DNA of 64,000 bases, from positions 1 to 64,000 of the forward strand of contig CAJJBV010000006.1 in NCBI GenBank assembly GCA_905182525.1, written 5' to 3'. Source of the DNA: Cryomorphaceae bacterium (GTDB lineage Bacteria; Bacteroidota; Bacteroidia; Flavobacteriales_D; Parvicellaceae). The notes below the pieces were generated by a model that saw nothing but the letters and a program-made list of their open reading frames with translations, did not search any database and was not told where the DNA came from. Positions 20,669-30,133 of this stretch are shown here, in pieces. The first letter of the stretch is position 1. Each line of letters starts with the position of its first letter. A program made the position numbers and the translations under genes.

Positions 20669-23600
20669 GGTTTTATAGTTTTTTTAATATGAAAAGGATT
20701 GATACCTTTTAGATTAAATATGAAATTTATTCTTTGGAAAAATTTTAAGTTATTTAATGATTCTCCAATTCTATTACTATAAAACAAAGGTAAGTAAATA
20801 CCTATAATTTCTTCATTTATAGAAAAACTAAAATATATTCCAGCATTGTAATCCCAGCTTAACTTATTTTCTCGATAAGTTTCTTCGTAGACACCAAGAT
20901 CAGCAAAAATACCAACTGGTGTTTTTGGAATGTCAATTTTGAAATTATTAGTAATCATCCAACTATTACTTCTTGAATTATTATCAATTGCTTTAAAGCT
21001 TCCGTAAGAATTATCATTTTGTCTAGAAAGTAAATATTCAGTATTAGTTGAGCTTCTTGCAATATATGTATTGTCATATAAAAAGTCAGTTCTACCATTT
21101 TTCCCGCTTAAGTAAAATGAGTATTGGTTGGTTATATCACTATTTAAATGGTATCCAGCAAAAAATCTCCATTTTATTTTATCGTAGTTTTTGTTGTAGG
21201 ACTTTTCAGCTTTTAATGTTAGTTGTAAACTATTTATTAAATTTTTATTGTCTTTTATACCGTATACATAGTTTAATCTTAATTCCTTAGGTTTTAGAAT
21301 TTGTCGATTTTTTAATTGATATTCTATTAAACCATAATAAGATGTTTTTCTTTTTGCCTTTGGAGGAGATATGAATAAACCATCAGCTTCATAATCCTGT
21401 ATTTTTATCGTTCTAACTTTAATGTTTTCAAAGGGAGAACTTCGTAGGCTCTTAGATTTTAGTCTGAAATCCGCAAATAATTCTTGTTTTATCCATCTTT
21501 CATTTCTATCAATTAATTCTGGTTTATAATTATAGCTCCTAATTTTATATCCTAATTCTATTCTTGGAAATATCCCATTTGTATTAATATTTGTTGATAT
21601 TCTTCCTGATCCAACTAAGTCTTTGCTTCCAAATCCATATAATGGGTTTAACATCCACTCAATTTTTTTATCTTTTATAGAGCTATTGTAAAGTGCCAAA
21701 CCGAGCATAGTTTTATCATATGCATTTCCAGCTACTATGGGACTGTAATAAATTAAATTTTCAAGATTATTATTAATATCTAAGGGAATGAATTTAAATT
21801 TTATGGGTTTTCTAAACTTCAAAATCCCACTGGAATTTGATATATGCTTCTTGTAATTAAAATCTGTAGTAATAACATTGTAATCAATTACAAACTTTGA
21901 AGGCTTTTCAGTTGTTTTATATACAAATGAAGTGTCTTTATCAAATCCATCAATCCATTTTTCGCTTATTACATATAAAGAATCATTTTTTTTAACCAAT
22001 GCTTGAATAGGTATTGGAGATTTATAACCAGTTAGGTTTTTTAGTTTAATCAAATATTCTCGATCGTTAATTTTAGATATCTTTTTAAATGAATAGTCTG
22101 TTTTTTTAGTTGTTTTAATATAGTCCTCAAAAAACCAATCTAAATTTTGCTTACTAACTTTTTCAAAAATTAATTTTATATCCTCAGGATCAGGATGTTT
22201 AAATTTCCACTGTTTGAAATACTCGTTCATACAATTATCAAAAAGTTCTTCGCCTAAATAGGCTTTTAGATAGTGGAATCCTATTCCAGTTTTTGAATAT
22301 ACCATTGCCCCGTAATTAATTTGAGTAAAATCCTTAGATCCCATTTGTAAAGGTTGGTCATAATTCCTTGATGCATTAAATTGATAAGAAATATGTTGCA
22401 TATTTTTTTCTTCTATTGGGATGCCTATAGTTATAGATGGTTCTTTTTCTTTTCTTACTTTGTCTTTATATCCATTAGGATATTTTTCTTGCATATATCT
22501 TATTTCAATATAAGTATTCAGCCCTTCATCCATCCATGCGTTGTCCCTCTCATTACTTCCTAAAATTCCATAATACCAATTGTGTCCTACCTCGTGAATA
22601 ATAACAGTTTCTAAGGATTTACTATCTCCAGATCTACCTATCACAGTTATATTTGGATATTCCATGCCTCCTCCTGCACTAATGGTGCCATCTACCGCAG
22701 TTACATGATTGTATGGATACTCACCAACCCATTTTGAGAAATATTTAGTAGCATCATTTATATATTCAATAGATCTTTTCCAAAGTTTGGCTTCACTATT
22801 TGTAAATAGCGCCCAAGATGTTATATTTTTGTTTTCCAGTTCTACTTCTCCTTTGAGAACATGGTATCTTTTATCTGCAAACCAAGCAAAATCGTGTACA
22901 TTTTTTTGGATAAATCTTAATGTTTTTTTCTCTTCACTACTTTTTGGGAAACTCATATCTTTTCTTCCTAAAGAATCTCTAATTGGCAATTTGTTTTCTT
23001 GGATAAGTTTGGAAGTTATTTCTGCTTTTTGATCAAGAAAGTCTAACTCTTCTTTGTTTTGTAAATCTCCAGTGGCCATTAGTACATAGTTTTTAGGTAC
23101 AGTTATGCTCACATCGTAATCTCCAAATTCCGAGTAAAATTCGCCCTGATCTAGGTAGGACATTGGGTGCCATCCATTTTTGTCAAAAACAGCAGGCTTA
23201 GCAAACCATTGGGTGATTTGGTAAGATTGACCAATATGTCCAAGCCTTGAAAATTCACCCGAAGGAATCTTCACTTTAAATGGGGTAGTTATTGAAATAG
23301 AGTCCTTTGTTACTAAACTTGATTTTAAATAAATAATCGCAATATCTAATTTGTTTTCATAAAACCTCCATTTTACTTTTTGGCCATTTACTTTAAAATC
23401 AAGAGAATCAATAAATCCTAAATCTTTTTCATCTGCATATTTAAAAGAATTACTACCATCATAAAACTTTTGCTTTGCTAATTCACTTTTACTATTCCTA
23501 TAAGCATTGGGCCAAAGGTGGATAATAATTGAATCTAGTTTTTGGTTAGAATTATTTGTGTAAAATATTTCCTCATTTCCTGTTAAAATATGATTTTCAT

Positions 23601-23712
23601 CATCCAATTCAACATTAATCTTGGTATTTACTTTTTGTTGAAAATATGATTGTTGTCCATTAACTAGGTTACTAATTAGACAAGTGATAAGAGCTAAACA
23701 AATTTTATTCAT
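20665..23712 (-). CDS. M1 family metallopeptidase with long barrel-like C-terminal region
   Basis: A 1015-residue secreted zinc aminopeptidase-like protein. A signal peptide ends about residue 20. The M1 beta-domain covers about 25-230. The catalytic domain holds the GGMEYP variant of G-x-M-E-N (about 347-353), the zinc motif HEVGH (373-377) and the third ligand Glu396 in WMDEGLNTY. A region with FEDYIKTTKKTDY closes the peptidase part near residue 540. The remaining segment, from about 640, is rich in alternating aromatic/polar strands (MLNPLYGFGSKDLVGSGRI, IELGYKIRSY, RFFAGYHLNSD, AGIYFSFSI) and looks like an outer-membrane barrel, which could display the enzyme on the cell. It lies between tlpA-like and lpxH genes. 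Confidence 0.88.
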   Translation of the reverse strand: MNKICLALITCLISNLVNGQQSYFQQKVNTKINVELDDENHILTGNEEIFYTNNSNQKLDSIIIHLWPNAYRNSKSELAKQKFYDGSNSFKYADEKDLGFIDSLDFKVNGQKVKWRFYENKLDIAIIYLKSSLVTKDSISITTPFKVKIPSGEFSRLGHIGQSYQITQWFAKPAVFDKNGWHPMSYLDQGEFYSEFGDYDVSITVPKNYVLMATGDLQNKEELDFLDQKAEITSKLIQENKLPIRDSLGRKDMSFPKSSEEKKTLRFIQKNVHDFAWFADKRYHVLKGEVELENKNITSWALFTNSEAKLWKRSIEYINDATKYFSKWVGEYPYNHVTAVDGTISAGGGMEYPNITVIGRSGDSKSLETVIIHEVGHNWYYGILGSNERDNAWMDEGLNTYIEIRYMQEKYPNGYKDKVRKEKEPSITIGIPIEEKNMQHISYQFNASRNYDQPLQMGSKDFTQINYGAMVYSKTGIGFHYLKAYLGEELFDNCMNEYFKQWKFKHPDPEDIKLIFEKVSKQNLDWFFEDYIKTTKKTDYSFKKISKINDREYLIKLKNLTGYKSPIPIQALVKKNDSLYVISEKWIDGFDKDTSFVYKTTEKPSKFVIDYNVITTDFNYKKHISNSSGILKFRKPIKFKFIPLDINNNLENLIYYSPIVAGNAYDKTMLGLALYNSSIKDKKIEWMLNPLYGFGSKDLVGSGRISTNINTNGIFPRIELGYKIRSYNYKPELIDRNERWIKQELFADFRLKSKSLRSSPFENIKVRTIKIQDYEADGLFISPPKAKRKTSYYGLIEYQLKNRQILKPKELRLNYVYGIKDNKNLINSLQLTLKAEKSYNKNYDKIKWRFFAGYHLNSDITNQYSFYLSGKNGRTDFLYDNTYIARSSTNTEYLLSRQNDNSYGSFKAIDNNSRSNSWMITNNFKIDIPKTPVGIFADLGVYEETYRENKLSWDYNAGIYFSFSINEEIIGIYLPLFYSNRIGESLNNLKFFQRINFIFNLKGINPFHIKKTIKP

Positions 23713-23718
23713 TTACGG

Positions 23719-24861
23719 TTAAAGTATTTCAGCTAACTTTTTTTCTAATCCAGCGCCTTTTAAATTATAACCTACGATTTTTCCGCTTTTATCTATTAGA
23801 AATGTCTTGGGAATGCTTGTTATGCCATATTTTGTTCCAGCTGTAGAATTCCATCCTAAAAGTTCACTAACGTGGTTAGGCCATGATAATTGGTCTTTAG
23901 AAATTGCCTCTAACCATTTATCTTTCTTTTGGTCCAGTGAAACACTGTAAACAGTAAATCCTTTTTCTTTATATTGATTATAAAGCCTTACTACATTTGG
24001 GTTTTCAGCTCTACATGGTTTACACCATGATGCCCAAAAGTCTAAAAGAACAACTTTCCCTTTTAAAGAACTTAAACTTTTTATATTTCCCTTGGGGTCT
24101 TTTAGAGTAATTTCAGGTGCTTGAGCTCCAATATTTAAGCCTAATTTTTTTCTTTCATTTTCCTCATTTTCAACTCTATTTTGTTGCTGAATTAAAAAAC
24201 TTTCTTGTTGCTTAATTCTTTCCAAAAGTTTATCAACTTCATTTACATAGGTTTGATTTTCATATTTCTCAATAATTACATTTTTAATATATCCCAGTTC
24301 TGTCTTAAATTCCACAGGGTTTTGTATTTCCCCAAGCATCATTAAAATTGATGGAGAATTCCTGTTTTCTGAAATAAAGTTTCGGATATATTCTTGATAT
24401 TTTGTTATGATTAAGTTTTGAGCTATGGTTTTAGATTCTTGAGAAGAGGAGTTTATATTTTGTATTTGAGATATAATTCCATTTCTGTATTTGAAATATT
24501 CTTGGAGTAAAATATTTGTCGAATCTCCAGAAACATCTAATTCTGAATAATCTTCGTTTTTAAAAACCAACCTATTGCTTTCATCTGGACTCGCTATAAA
24601 TAAAACACTTTTGTCTGGAGCGGATCCAACTAGATAAATATCTGATTTAGTTAGCTCTATGTTAAAAATGTGAACCTCATCTAATGATTTAGAGGAATCA
24701 ATTTTAATAGGATTACTCCCTTGAATTTTAAATAGATATATGTAATTATCAGTTTTTTGAACGAATTCTAAATGATAATTATTTTCTGTATTAATAGTTG
24801 CTTTTTCCCCCTTGCAACTAATTATAATTAATAATAATAAAATTGATACTATTTTTTTCAT
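23719..24861 (-). CDS. TlpA-like thioredoxin-fold lipoprotein
   Basis: A 380-residue lipoprotein (lipobox ending IIISC, Cys16) with an N-terminal DUF4369-like beta domain (about 25-110), a helical and Gln/Glu-rich linker (about 120-240), and a C-terminal TlpA/ResA domain. The redox motif is WCKPC (279-283) after VVLLDFWAS, followed by GITSIPKTFLIDKSG with the cis-Pro. These Bacteroidota proteins are membrane-anchored thiol-disulfide reductases, commonly thought to act on periplasmic disulfides or cytochrome c maturation. It lies six bases before the M1 peptidase gene and five after gatB, within the lpxK-lpxH operon. Confidence 0.88.
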   Translation of the reverse strand: MKKIVSILLLLIIISCKGEKATINTENNYHLEFVQKTDNYIYLFKIQGSNPIKIDSSKSLDEVHIFNIELTKSDIYLVGSAPDKSVLFIASPDESNRLVFKNEDYSELDVSGDSTNILLQEYFKYRNGIISQIQNINSSSQESKTIAQNLIITKYQEYIRNFISENRNSPSILMMLGEIQNPVEFKTELGYIKNVIIEKYENQTYVNEVDKLLERIKQQESFLIQQQNRVENEENERKKLGLNIGAQAPEITLKDPKGNIKSLSSLKGKVVLLDFWASWCKPCRAENPNVVRLYNQYKEKGFTVYSVSLDQKKDKWLEAISKDQLSWPNHVSELLGWNSTAGTKYGITSIPKTFLIDKSGKIVGYNLKGAGLEKKLAEIL

Positions 24862-24866
24862 CTTAT

Positions 24867-26324
24867 TTAATTTAGTAATTTATTAAGTAATTGATTTGAT
24901 TTTTTCGGGTCTGCTGTCCCTTTAGAAGCTTTCATGATTTTACCAATAAAAAATCCAGTTAATTTTTTTTCTCCATTTTTTAAGCGTTCTCTTTCAACAG
25001 GGTTTTCATTAATAATTTTAGAAATCATTTCTGAAAGATCATCAGAACTACTTTCGCTAATCCAATTATTTTCCTCTGCAATTTTTTTTGGGTTTACAAG
25101 TGGGAGTTTAATCATTTCTGGAAATAGTTTTTGACTTGCTAAAGAGTGTGAAACCATATTATTATCGATTAAATCAATGAGTAAAGCTATATTTTCAGCT
25201 TTAATTGGGAAAAATTCAATTTCTATAGCATTTTGATTTAAGTAGGACTTAATATTTCCCATTAGCCAATTAGCGGCAGCTTTGTAATTTTTAGTAAAAT
25301 TTAATATACTCTCATAATAAATGGCTATTTCCTTTTGTTCGATAATAATTAGAGCATCGTACGTTGAAAGATTATAATTATTAGTGAATTTTTCATAAAG
25401 CTCGTTAGGAAGAGCAGGCATTGAGGATTTAATATCTAAAAGATGTTTTTCTTCTATTTTTATTGGATTTAAGTCTGGTTCTGGAAAATAACGGTAGTCA
25501 TGAGCAGCTTCTTTTTTTCTCATAGCACTGGTTTTTCCCTTTGTGGCATCAAATGTTCTTGTTTGTACAAGAATAGGCTTGTTATTATCTAAAAGTTCTG
25601 CTTGTCTTACTATTTCATAATCAATTGATCTTTGAACATTTCTTATTGAGTTTAAATTTTTTATCTCTACTCGGTCTCCAAATTCTTTGCTCCCTAAAGG
25701 CATTATGGATATATTAACATCACATCGCATACTTCCTTCTTCCATATTTCCATCACAAATGTCTAAATGTCTTAAAAGTTTTCTCATTTCTGAAACATAT
25801 TGATAAGCTTCAAACGAAGACTTAATTACAGGTTCAGTGACTATTTCCAATAATGGAACACCAGCCCTATTTAAATCTATTAATGTATTAAATGGGTCCA
25901 AATCGTGAATGCTTTTTCCAGAATCTTCTTCCATATGAATTCTTGTCAATTCAATTTCTTTTGTATTATTATTTTCAAGGCGTATTAAAACTTTTCCATT
26001 TTTACAAATTGGTTTTTTGTCTTGTGTTATCTGATATCCTTTTGGTAAATCTGCATAGAAATAGTTTTTTCTATCAAAATGCATATATCTAGTTATATCA
26101 CAATCCAATGCCAATCCAAGTTTAAGAGCATGATTGATTACTTTTTTATTGAATTTTGGTAGTGTTCCTGGGTGGCCAAGTGATATAGGAGAAATCAATG
26201 TATTTGGAGTAGATCCAAACTCATTTTTATCACCACAGTATGCTTTAGATTTAGTTTTTAGCTGAGCATGAATCTCAATTCCAACAACTGGCTCATATTT
26301 TAATAATACTTCTTCAAGTTCCAT
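24867..26324 (-). CDS. gatB: Asp-tRNA(Asn)/Glu-tRNA(Gln) amidotransferase subunit B
   Basis: GatB binds and phosphorylates mischarged Glu-tRNA(Gln) or Asp-tRNA(Asn) in the GatCAB complex. The 485-residue protein shows YEPVVGIEIHAQL, NTLISPISLGHPGTLP, the Bacteroidota-type kinase-site region HFDRKNYFYADLPKGYQIT, HMEEDSGKS, DLNRAGVPLLEIVTEP, MRCDVNIS and VEIKNLNS, then the C-terminal helical and YqeY-like domains (about 295-485). One base separates it from pnp. gatA and gatC are not in this window. Confidence 0.96.
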   Translation of the reverse strand: MELEEVLLKYEPVVGIEIHAQLKTKSKAYCGDKNEFGSTPNTLISPISLGHPGTLPKFNKKVINHALKLGLALDCDITRYMHFDRKNYFYADLPKGYQITQDKKPICKNGKVLIRLENNNTKEIELTRIHMEEDSGKSIHDLDPFNTLIDLNRAGVPLLEIVTEPVIKSSFEAYQYVSEMRKLLRHLDICDGNMEEGSMRCDVNISIMPLGSKEFGDRVEIKNLNSIRNVQRSIDYEIVRQAELLDNNKPILVQTRTFDATKGKTSAMRKKEAAHDYRYFPEPDLNPIKIEEKHLLDIKSSMPALPNELYEKFTNNYNLSTYDALIIIEQKEIAIYYESILNFTKNYKAAANWLMGNIKSYLNQNAIEIEFFPIKAENIALLIDLIDNNMVSHSLASQKLFPEMIKLPLVNPKKIAEENNWISESSSDDLSEMISKIINENPVERERLKNGEKKLTGFFIGKIMKASKGTADPKKSNQLLNKLLN

Positions 26325-26325
26325 T

Positions 26326-27138
26326 TTATATAGATTCTAAGAATTTTTTAATAAGCATTGTTAGATGTTTTTCAGCATTAGAAGCAACATTTTGAACGTC
26401 TTGATGAGTTACTTTAACAATCTTTCCTGGGACACCTAAATCTGTAATAATTGAAATCCCAAAACAAGGAATTTTCATATGTCTTGCAGCAATAACTTCT
26501 GGAACTGTACTCATGCCAACAGCATCTGCACCTATATTTCTAATATAAGAATACTCTGCTGGAGTTTCTAATGTTGGACCTGTTAGCCCAGCATAAACCC
26601 CGTTAACAACTTTAATGTTTAATTCTTTTGCAATGCTCTGTATTTTTTTAATTAAGATTGGATCATAGGCATCACTCATGTCTGGAAATCTTGTTCCAAG
26701 AGCATTAATATTCGTTCCAATTAAAGGATTTGTTGGGAATAGATTTATATGATCATTTATAATCATAATGTCACCTATTTCAAAATTTGGATTTACTCCA
26801 CCAGATGCGTTGCTAACAACTAGCTTTTTTATCCCTAGAAACTTCATTACTCTAACAGGGAAAACAACTTCATTCATTGAGTAACCTTCATAGAAATGAA
26901 ACCTTCCTTGCATTGCAACAACATTTTTCCCACCTAATTCTCCGAAAATTAATTTTCCTTGGTGACCTTCAACAGTAGACACGGGGAAGTTGGGAATGTC
27001 TTCGTAAGAAATTGATTTTTTAATATTTATTTCTTTTACCAAGCCCCCTAAGCCAGTTCCTAGAATAATACCAATCTCTGGATTAAAACTAGATTCTTTT
27101 TTTATGTAATCAGCTGTTTTATGAATGAGATTTAACAT
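26326..27138 (-). CDS. Purine nucleoside phosphorylase, class I trimeric type (PNP-I)
   Basis: The enzyme phosphorolyses inosine and guanosine in purine salvage. The 270-residue protein has IILGTGLGGL (phosphate loop), FPVSTVEGHQGKL, MQGRFHFYEGYS, VSNASGGVNP, INDHINLFP, YAGLTGPTLETPAEY, the substrate-pocket GADAVGMSTVPEVI and the ligand region TDLGVPG. The start lies inside the 3' end of lpxK (20-base overlap), so translation is probably coupled. It lies in an operon otherwise split between lipid A and tRNA amidation genes. Confidence 0.95.
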   Translation of the reverse strand: MLNLIHKTADYIKKESSFNPEIGIILGTGLGGLVKEINIKKSISYEDIPNFPVSTVEGHQGKLIFGELGGKNVVAMQGRFHFYEGYSMNEVVFPVRVMKFLGIKKLVVSNASGGVNPNFEIGDIMIINDHINLFPTNPLIGTNINALGTRFPDMSDAYDPILIKKIQSIAKELNIKVVNGVYAGLTGPTLETPAEYSYIRNIGADAVGMSTVPEVIAARHMKIPCFGISIITDLGVPGKIVKVTHQDVQNVASNAEKHLTMLIKKFLESI

Positions 27139-28150
27139 AATTCATGATTTTTTCTTCAAATTTATCTTTATTCCACAAAAAATCAACACTAACCTTTAAA
27201 TAGTAGACAGGAATATTCAATAGTTCTTTAAATTCCTTTAGTTTTTGAGCATCTTTCTCAGTAGTTAAAATTATTTGATTTCTACTGTCTTTCTCAAAAG
27301 TTTTCAAAATTTTATTTACATCATTTTTTTTGTATTTATAATGGTCTTTAAATTTCAAATGAGTGTTTTTTATTTTTAAATCATTTAAATAATTTACTAT
27401 TGGTTTTGAATTTGCAATTCCAGTAACAAGAATTATGTTTTTCAAAACAGACTTATCTAATTTTTCCATTTTATTTAATGGAATTACACCATCGTAACTC
27501 ATTTTAGAGAAAAAAACTTGCCCTTTAAAGTTTAAATATTTTTTAATTTCTTCTGCTTTTTCTTTAGTTAAATCATTAGGACACTTTGTTACAATTATGC
27601 AGTCAGCCCTTTTAATTCCTTTTCTAGATTCTCTTAATAATCCTACTGGTAGAATCCAATCTCGATAAATAGGATTATTATAATCGCATAGTAAAATATT
27701 AAATCCTATTTTTATAGACCTGTGTTGGTATGCATCATCTAATACAAAAGCATCTATTTTTGGATAATCTTTTTGTATTCTTAAAATACCATTAACTCTT
27801 TTGTCATCTACAGCTACAATTTCCTTAGGGAAATTCTGTTTCATTTGAAGTGGTTCATCCCCAACTTCTTCAGATTTACTATCAATATTTACATATTTAA
27901 ATCCTTTTGAAATTCTTCCATAACCTTTTGACAGTATAGCGACTTTATTAGTTTTGGTTAAAATCTTAGCAATAAATTGAGAGTGTGGTGTTTTTCCTGT
28001 TCCACCTACAGTAATATTTCCAATTCCTATTATTGGGGCATTGACTTTTCTTTCCTTTAGTAGACCTAAATCATACAGTAAATTTCTAAGAGTTGTAATT
28101 AACAAAAACACTAATGAAAATGGTAATAATATCCAATTGAACCATTTCAT
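27119..28150 (-). CDS. lpxK: Tetraacyldisaccharide 4'-kinase
   Basis: LpxK phosphorylates the 4' position of the lipid A disaccharide to make lipid IVA at the inner membrane. The protein opens with MKWFNWILLPFSLVF, an N-terminal membrane helix, then LRNLLYDLG, the P-loop GNITVGGTGKTP, SKGYG, VGDEPLQM, LDDAYQHRSI, DYNNPIYRDWILPVG-like segments and RADCIIVTK. The ATG at 28150 is preferred because it fits the family's start; an in-frame ATG nine codons upstream (28177) would also be possible. It begins a minus-strand operon ending with lpxH. The divergent NIF3 gene starts 30 bases away. Confidence 0.95.
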   Translation of the reverse strand: MKWFNWILLPFSLVFLLITTLRNLLYDLGLLKERKVNAPIIGIGNITVGGTGKTPHSQFIAKILTKTNKVAILSKGYGRISKGFKYVNIDSKSEEVGDEPLQMKQNFPKEIVAVDDKRVNGILRIQKDYPKIDAFVLDDAYQHRSIKIGFNILLCDYNNPIYRDWILPVGLLRESRKGIKRADCIIVTKCPNDLTKEKAEEIKKYLNFKGQVFFSKMSYDGVIPLNKMEKLDKSVLKNIILVTGIANSKPIVNYLNDLKIKNTHLKFKDHYKYKKNDVNKILKTFEKDSRNQIILTTEKDAQKLKEFKELLNIPVYYLKVSVDFLWNKDKFEEKIMNYVKSHS

Positions 28151-28180
28151 TTTTTTATATTTGAATTCATTTTCCAAATT

Positions 28181-29269
28181 ATGATAGTCAAAGATGTAAC
28201 AAAATATTTAGAAAAAATAGCTCCTTTGCATTTACAAGAGGGATACGACAATTCTGGTTTGCAAGTTGGGGATTTAAATAGTGAGATTAATGGTGTTTTA
28301 ATTTCTTTAGATGTAACACTTGAAGTTGTAGGTGATGCGATTAATAAAAAATGTAATATGATTGTCGCTCATCATCCGGTCATATTTGGGGAACTTAAAA
28401 ATATTTCAAATGGATATTTAACTGGAGATGTTATAATTAAAGCAATTAAAAACAACATAACAATTTATGCTATTCATACCAATTTAGATAATGTTATAAA
28501 TGGAGTAAATGATAAAATTGCAGATAAAATTGGTCTAAAAAGAAAAAAAATACTTCTACCAAAAAAAAATCTTTTAAAGTTAATAGTATTTGTTCCACAA
28601 TCCCACAGTGAATTAGTTGCTGAGGCTCTTTTTAATTCTGGAGCTGGTCATATTGGAAATTATAAAAACTGCAGCTTTATTACAACCGGTGAAGGTAGTT
28701 TCTTGCCTTTATCGAACTCTAATCCTTTTAAAGGGGAAAAAGGTAAGGTGGAAAACCTTAATGAGAGTAAAATAGAAGTTGTTTTACCAGACTATTTGCT
28801 TTCTGATGTTATTCAATCAATGAAAGATGCTCATCCTTATGAGGAGATTGCCTATGATGTCTTACAACTTCTCAATAATTCAAGTAGTGGTTCTGGTATG
28901 ATTGGTGAGTTAGATGAGCCTGTTGAAGAGTTAGAGTTTTTAAATTTTATCAAGAAAAAATTCAATGCAAATGGTGTAAGGCACACTAAATTTTTAAATA
29001 AACCCATTAAAAAGGTTGCTGTTTGTGGTGGTTCGGGAAGTTTTTTATTAAAAAATGCGATAGAAAAAAAAGCAGATATTTTCATTACTTCTGACTTTAA
29101 ATATCATCAGTTTTTCGAGGGAAATAATAAGATTTTAATTGCAGATATTGGTCATTATGAATCGGAACAATTCACAATTGAACTAATAAGTGATTTTTTA
29201 ATCAAAAAATTTATTAATTTCGCAATCCGTAAAACATCAGTTTATACGAATCCAATTAATTATTTATAA
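28181..29269 (+). CDS. NIF3-like dinuclear metal-centre protein
   Basis: A 362-residue member of the Nif3/DUF34 family, which forms hexameric toroids binding two metal ions per subunit. Metal ligands are visible in VAHHPVIFG, the IHTNLDN segment, and the C-terminal DIGHYESE. A central insert domain (about 125-230, with the PII-like PYEEIAYDV motif) is typical of the long form found in Bacteroidota. The cellular role is unsettled; GTP cyclohydrolase-like and metal-chaperone ideas have been raised for the family. It is followed after two bases by the coiled-coil zinc-ribbon relative, a common pairing in the phylum. Confidence 0.92.
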   Translation: MIVKDVTKYLEKIAPLHLQEGYDNSGLQVGDLNSEINGVLISLDVTLEVVGDAINKKCNMIVAHHPVIFGELKNISNGYLTGDVIIKAIKNNITIYAIHTNLDNVINGVNDKIADKIGLKRKKILLPKKNLLKLIVFVPQSHSELVAEALFNSGAGHIGNYKNCSFITTGEGSFLPLSNSNPFKGEKGKVENLNESKIEVVLPDYLLSDVIQSMKDAHPYEEIAYDVLQLLNNSSSGSGMIGELDEPVEELEFLNFIKKKFNANGVRHTKFLNKPIKKVAVCGGSGSFLLKNAIEKKADIFITSDFKYHQFFEGNNKILIADIGHYESEQFTIELISDFLIKKFINFAIRKTSVYTNPINYL

Positions 29270-29271
29270 AA

Positions 29272-30060
29272 ATGGCTAGAACTAAAAAATACACACCGGA
29301 AGAAACTTTAAGATCATTATATAATCTTCAATTCATTGATTCTAGAATTGATACTATGAGAGAAGTGAGAGGAGAATTACCTGTGGAGGTTAATGATTTA
29401 GAAGATGAAATGGTTGGGTTAACTAAAAGATTAGATAAAATTGAAGAACAAACTGGAGATTTGAACCAATTAATTCTTGAAAAAAAGAATATAATTGAAG
29501 AATCTAAATTAACAGTCAAAAAATATCTTGAAAAACAAAAAAATGTTAGAAATAACCGAGAATTTGATTCTTTAAGTAAAGAAATTGAATACCAGGAGTT
29601 AGAAGCTGAGCTAGCAGAAAAAAGAATTAAAGAAAATTCTGCAAGAATTGATGGTAAAAAAGAGGTTTTAGACGAGGTTAAAGGCCTTTTAAAAGCAAAA
29701 GAAGAAGCTTTAGAAGCTAAAAATAATGAACTAAAAGAAATTATTTCTGAAACTGAAAGAGAAGAAAAAATCTTAATTGAAGAATCTGAAAAAGCTTCTA
29801 AATCTATTGAAGAAAGATTTTTAACAGCATACAAAAGAATTAGAGGTGCTTCAAAAAATGGATTAGCAGTTGTTCCTGTTGAAAGAGGTGCTTCAGGAGG
29901 TTCGTTCATAAAAATTCCACCACAAGTACAATTAGATATTGCAGCTCGAAAGAAAATCATTGTAGACGAGCATAGTGGTAGAATATTAGTAGATGCATTA
30001 CTAGCTGAAGAACAAACTACTAAAATGACTAGGAAAATAAATAAAGTTTTGAGCGCATAA
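29272..30060 (+). CDS. C4-type zinc-ribbon family coiled-coil protein lacking the ribbon cysteines
   Basis: A 262-residue protein made mostly of a long antiparallel coiled coil (about residues 30-185, strongly Glu/Lys-rich), followed by a C-terminal domain of the C4-type zinc-ribbon family, recognised by FIKIPPQVQLDI and GRILVD. The four positions that hold zinc-binding cysteines in relatives are S208 and S211 (S-G-G-S) and D232 and S235 (D-E-H-S-G), so no zinc should bind. From memory, flavobacterial homologs often share this. The function is unknown; links to nucleic-acid binding have been suggested for the family. It is translated two bases after the NIF3 gene. A long antisense frame here is a composition shadow. 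Confidence 0.9.
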   Translation: MARTKKYTPEETLRSLYNLQFIDSRIDTMREVRGELPVEVNDLEDEMVGLTKRLDKIEEQTGDLNQLILEKKNIIEESKLTVKKYLEKQKNVRNNREFDSLSKEIEYQELEAELAEKRIKENSARIDGKKEVLDEVKGLLKAKEEALEAKNNELKEIISETEREEKILIEESEKASKSIEERFLTAYKRIRGASKNGLAVVPVERGASGGSFIKIPPQVQLDIAARKKIIVDEHSGRILVDALLAEEQTTKMTRKINKVLSA

Positions 30061-30133
30061 CTTTAATTTATTCCAAATTAAGTTCACTTTTATCCTTTTA
30101 AAATTGGTAATTTAGACCAAATAATATTTTTTT

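Noticed and set aside
29328-29960. A 210-codon antisense frame across the zinc-ribbon family gene
   Set aside because: It mirrors a Lys/Glu-rich coiled coil, has Ser/Phe-rich composition with no motif, and has no promoter or conserved feature. Such shadows are expected in AT-rich coiled-coil genes.
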